From positions 1 to 38,768 of IMG/VR virus record IMGVR_UViG_3300025011_000096: DNA of 38,768 bases; one strand, given 5' to 3'. Position 1 is the stretch's first letter. Each line of letters opens with the position of its first letter. Under the pieces are notes generated by a model. The model did no database searches and was not told where the DNA came from. It was given only the letters and a program-made list of their open reading frames with translations. The translations under genes were made by a program, and so were the position numbers. Positions 38,232 to 38,768 of the stretch are shown here, in pieces. The DNA comes from a virus.

Positions 38232-38768
38232 ATGAAACTGCTCACTAAACAAGAAATACAGCAAAAAACTGCGAATGCTCGTAAGTTAGAAATTGACGAA
38301 GGCAAGAAACTTGCACAGTCTGTAGACAATTTGCGTGAATTACGTTCCTTGGAAGAGCAGAATCTTGAGAAGTTTCGAGAAAAGACAGTTTCTGCTATTC
38401 ATAAAGAAATAGAAGAATTGTCTGGTGAACGTGATTCTTTAGTCAGAGAAGTAAAAACGCTCGAAGATAAACGTGAAGAGGCTCGTAAGCCATTAGATGA
38501 AGAATGGGGCACTGTACGTAAACGTGTCGAAGAAATTGATGATCGACTTGCTAGTATATCTATTCGTGAAGAATGGTTGAAGGAAAGAGAGGAAAAAATC
38601 TCTAGTAAAGAAACACTTACGAAACGCGAGTTTGAACGAGCAGACGCATCAAGCCTACGTGCTTCTCAGTTACTTAAATCAGCTGATTCAAAGGAGCAAG
38701 AGGCATCAAAGTGTGTTGCTTCAGCGAAAGCTATCGAGGAATCAGCCATACTTATGAAGGAGGAATCC
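38232..38768 (+). CDS. coiled-coil virion-region protein, N-terminal part (continues at 2)
   Basis: The first part of a 234-residue protein: MKLLTKQEIQQKTANARKLE begins a long Glu/Lys/Arg heptad-rich coiled coil (SALREL-like repeats, SGERDSLVREVKTLEDKREE). Three bases after the preceding stop. The frame continues through the circular junction to base 301. No function assigned; a structural or assembly role is plausible. Confidence 0.75.
   Translation, partial: MKLLTKQEIQQKTANARKLEIDEGKKLAQSVDNLRELRSLEEQNLEKFREKTVSAIHKEIEELSGERDSLVREVKTLEDKREEARKPLDEEWGTVRKRVEEIDDRLASISIREEWLKEREEKISSKETLTKREFERADASSLRASQLLKSADSKEQEASKCVASAKAIEESAILMKEES
38636..38768. repeat. terminal direct repeat (circular-genome overlap), right copy
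   Basis: This is the right-hand copy of the 133-base terminal overlap. Removing it gives a unique length of 38,635 bp. The single mismatch at 38762 may be a sequencing error near a contig edge or a population variant. Confidence 0.9.

Noticed and set aside
1-38768. CRISPR array or anti-CRISPR cluster
   Set aside because: No regular 25-40 nt repeats with spacers were seen, and no recognised anti-CRISPR or aca pair apart from an XRE gene lacking that context.
1-38768. Alternative genetic code with TGA reassigned
   Set aside because: TGA ends several well-supported genes (for example 857-859, 6915-6917 and 27863-27865), and the frames do not continue plausibly through them.

Overview
The window is an essentially complete tailed-phage genome, probably a podovirus-like virus. 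The first 133 bases recur at the end (38636-38768) with one mismatch, so the contig is circular or circularly permuted with a unique length near 38,635 bp, and one coiled-coil gene runs across the junction. No integrase, DNA polymerase, RNA polymerase or tRNA gene was recognised. The standard code is used: several genes end in TGA. Most starts have no Shine-Dalgarno sequence and are preceded by AT-rich spacers. This, plus a KhpA-type KH protein that resembles those I associate with Patescibacteria (CPR), suggests a Patescibacteria-like host. That host call is an inference from memory and is only moderately supported.

Layout: a bidirectional control region at about 24,870-25,123 holds a DnaA box, an inverted repeat and a strong rightward promoter. 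Everything to its right, through the circle junction to a terminator at 11,601-11,632, is on the + strand: KhpA-like KH protein, GroES-like and GroEL-like chaperonins, small zinc-ribbon proteins, terminase small and large subunits, portal, scaffold, major capsid protein, capsid fibre/decoration proteins, glycine-rich and repeat-bearing tail proteins, tail adaptor, nozzle-like protein and internal virion proteins with a lytic transglycosylase. Leftward from the control region (24,868 to about 14,567) the minus strand carries replication (DnaD/O-like initiator, DnaC-like loader), recombination (ERF annealing protein, YqaJ/lambda-exo-type exonuclease, SSB-like protein, NinG), several small membrane or regulatory proteins, an SPFH/prohibitin-like operon with an XRE regulator, and a holin plus papain-like endolysin. 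The interval 11.6-14.6 kb is a mixed accessory/lysis region with an XhlA-like holin, an HNH protein, a secreted transglycosylase and several structured or apparently non-coding stretches.

The most striking feature is the major capsid gene. It is split into three exons (33129-33180, 34047-34138, 34819-35706) by two group I introns, each carrying a different homing endonuclease family (NUMOD3-HNH and LAGLIDADG). The splice sites are fixed by P1 and P10 pairings that I could read directly, and the join restores an uninterrupted 343-residue frame. Other unusual content is the phage-borne GroES/GroEL pair, the KhpA-like protein, the SPFH membrane operon, a set of sigma70-like promoters whose -10 box lies about 6 nt from the ATG (predicted leaderless mRNAs), and several strong RNA structures with no assigned function.
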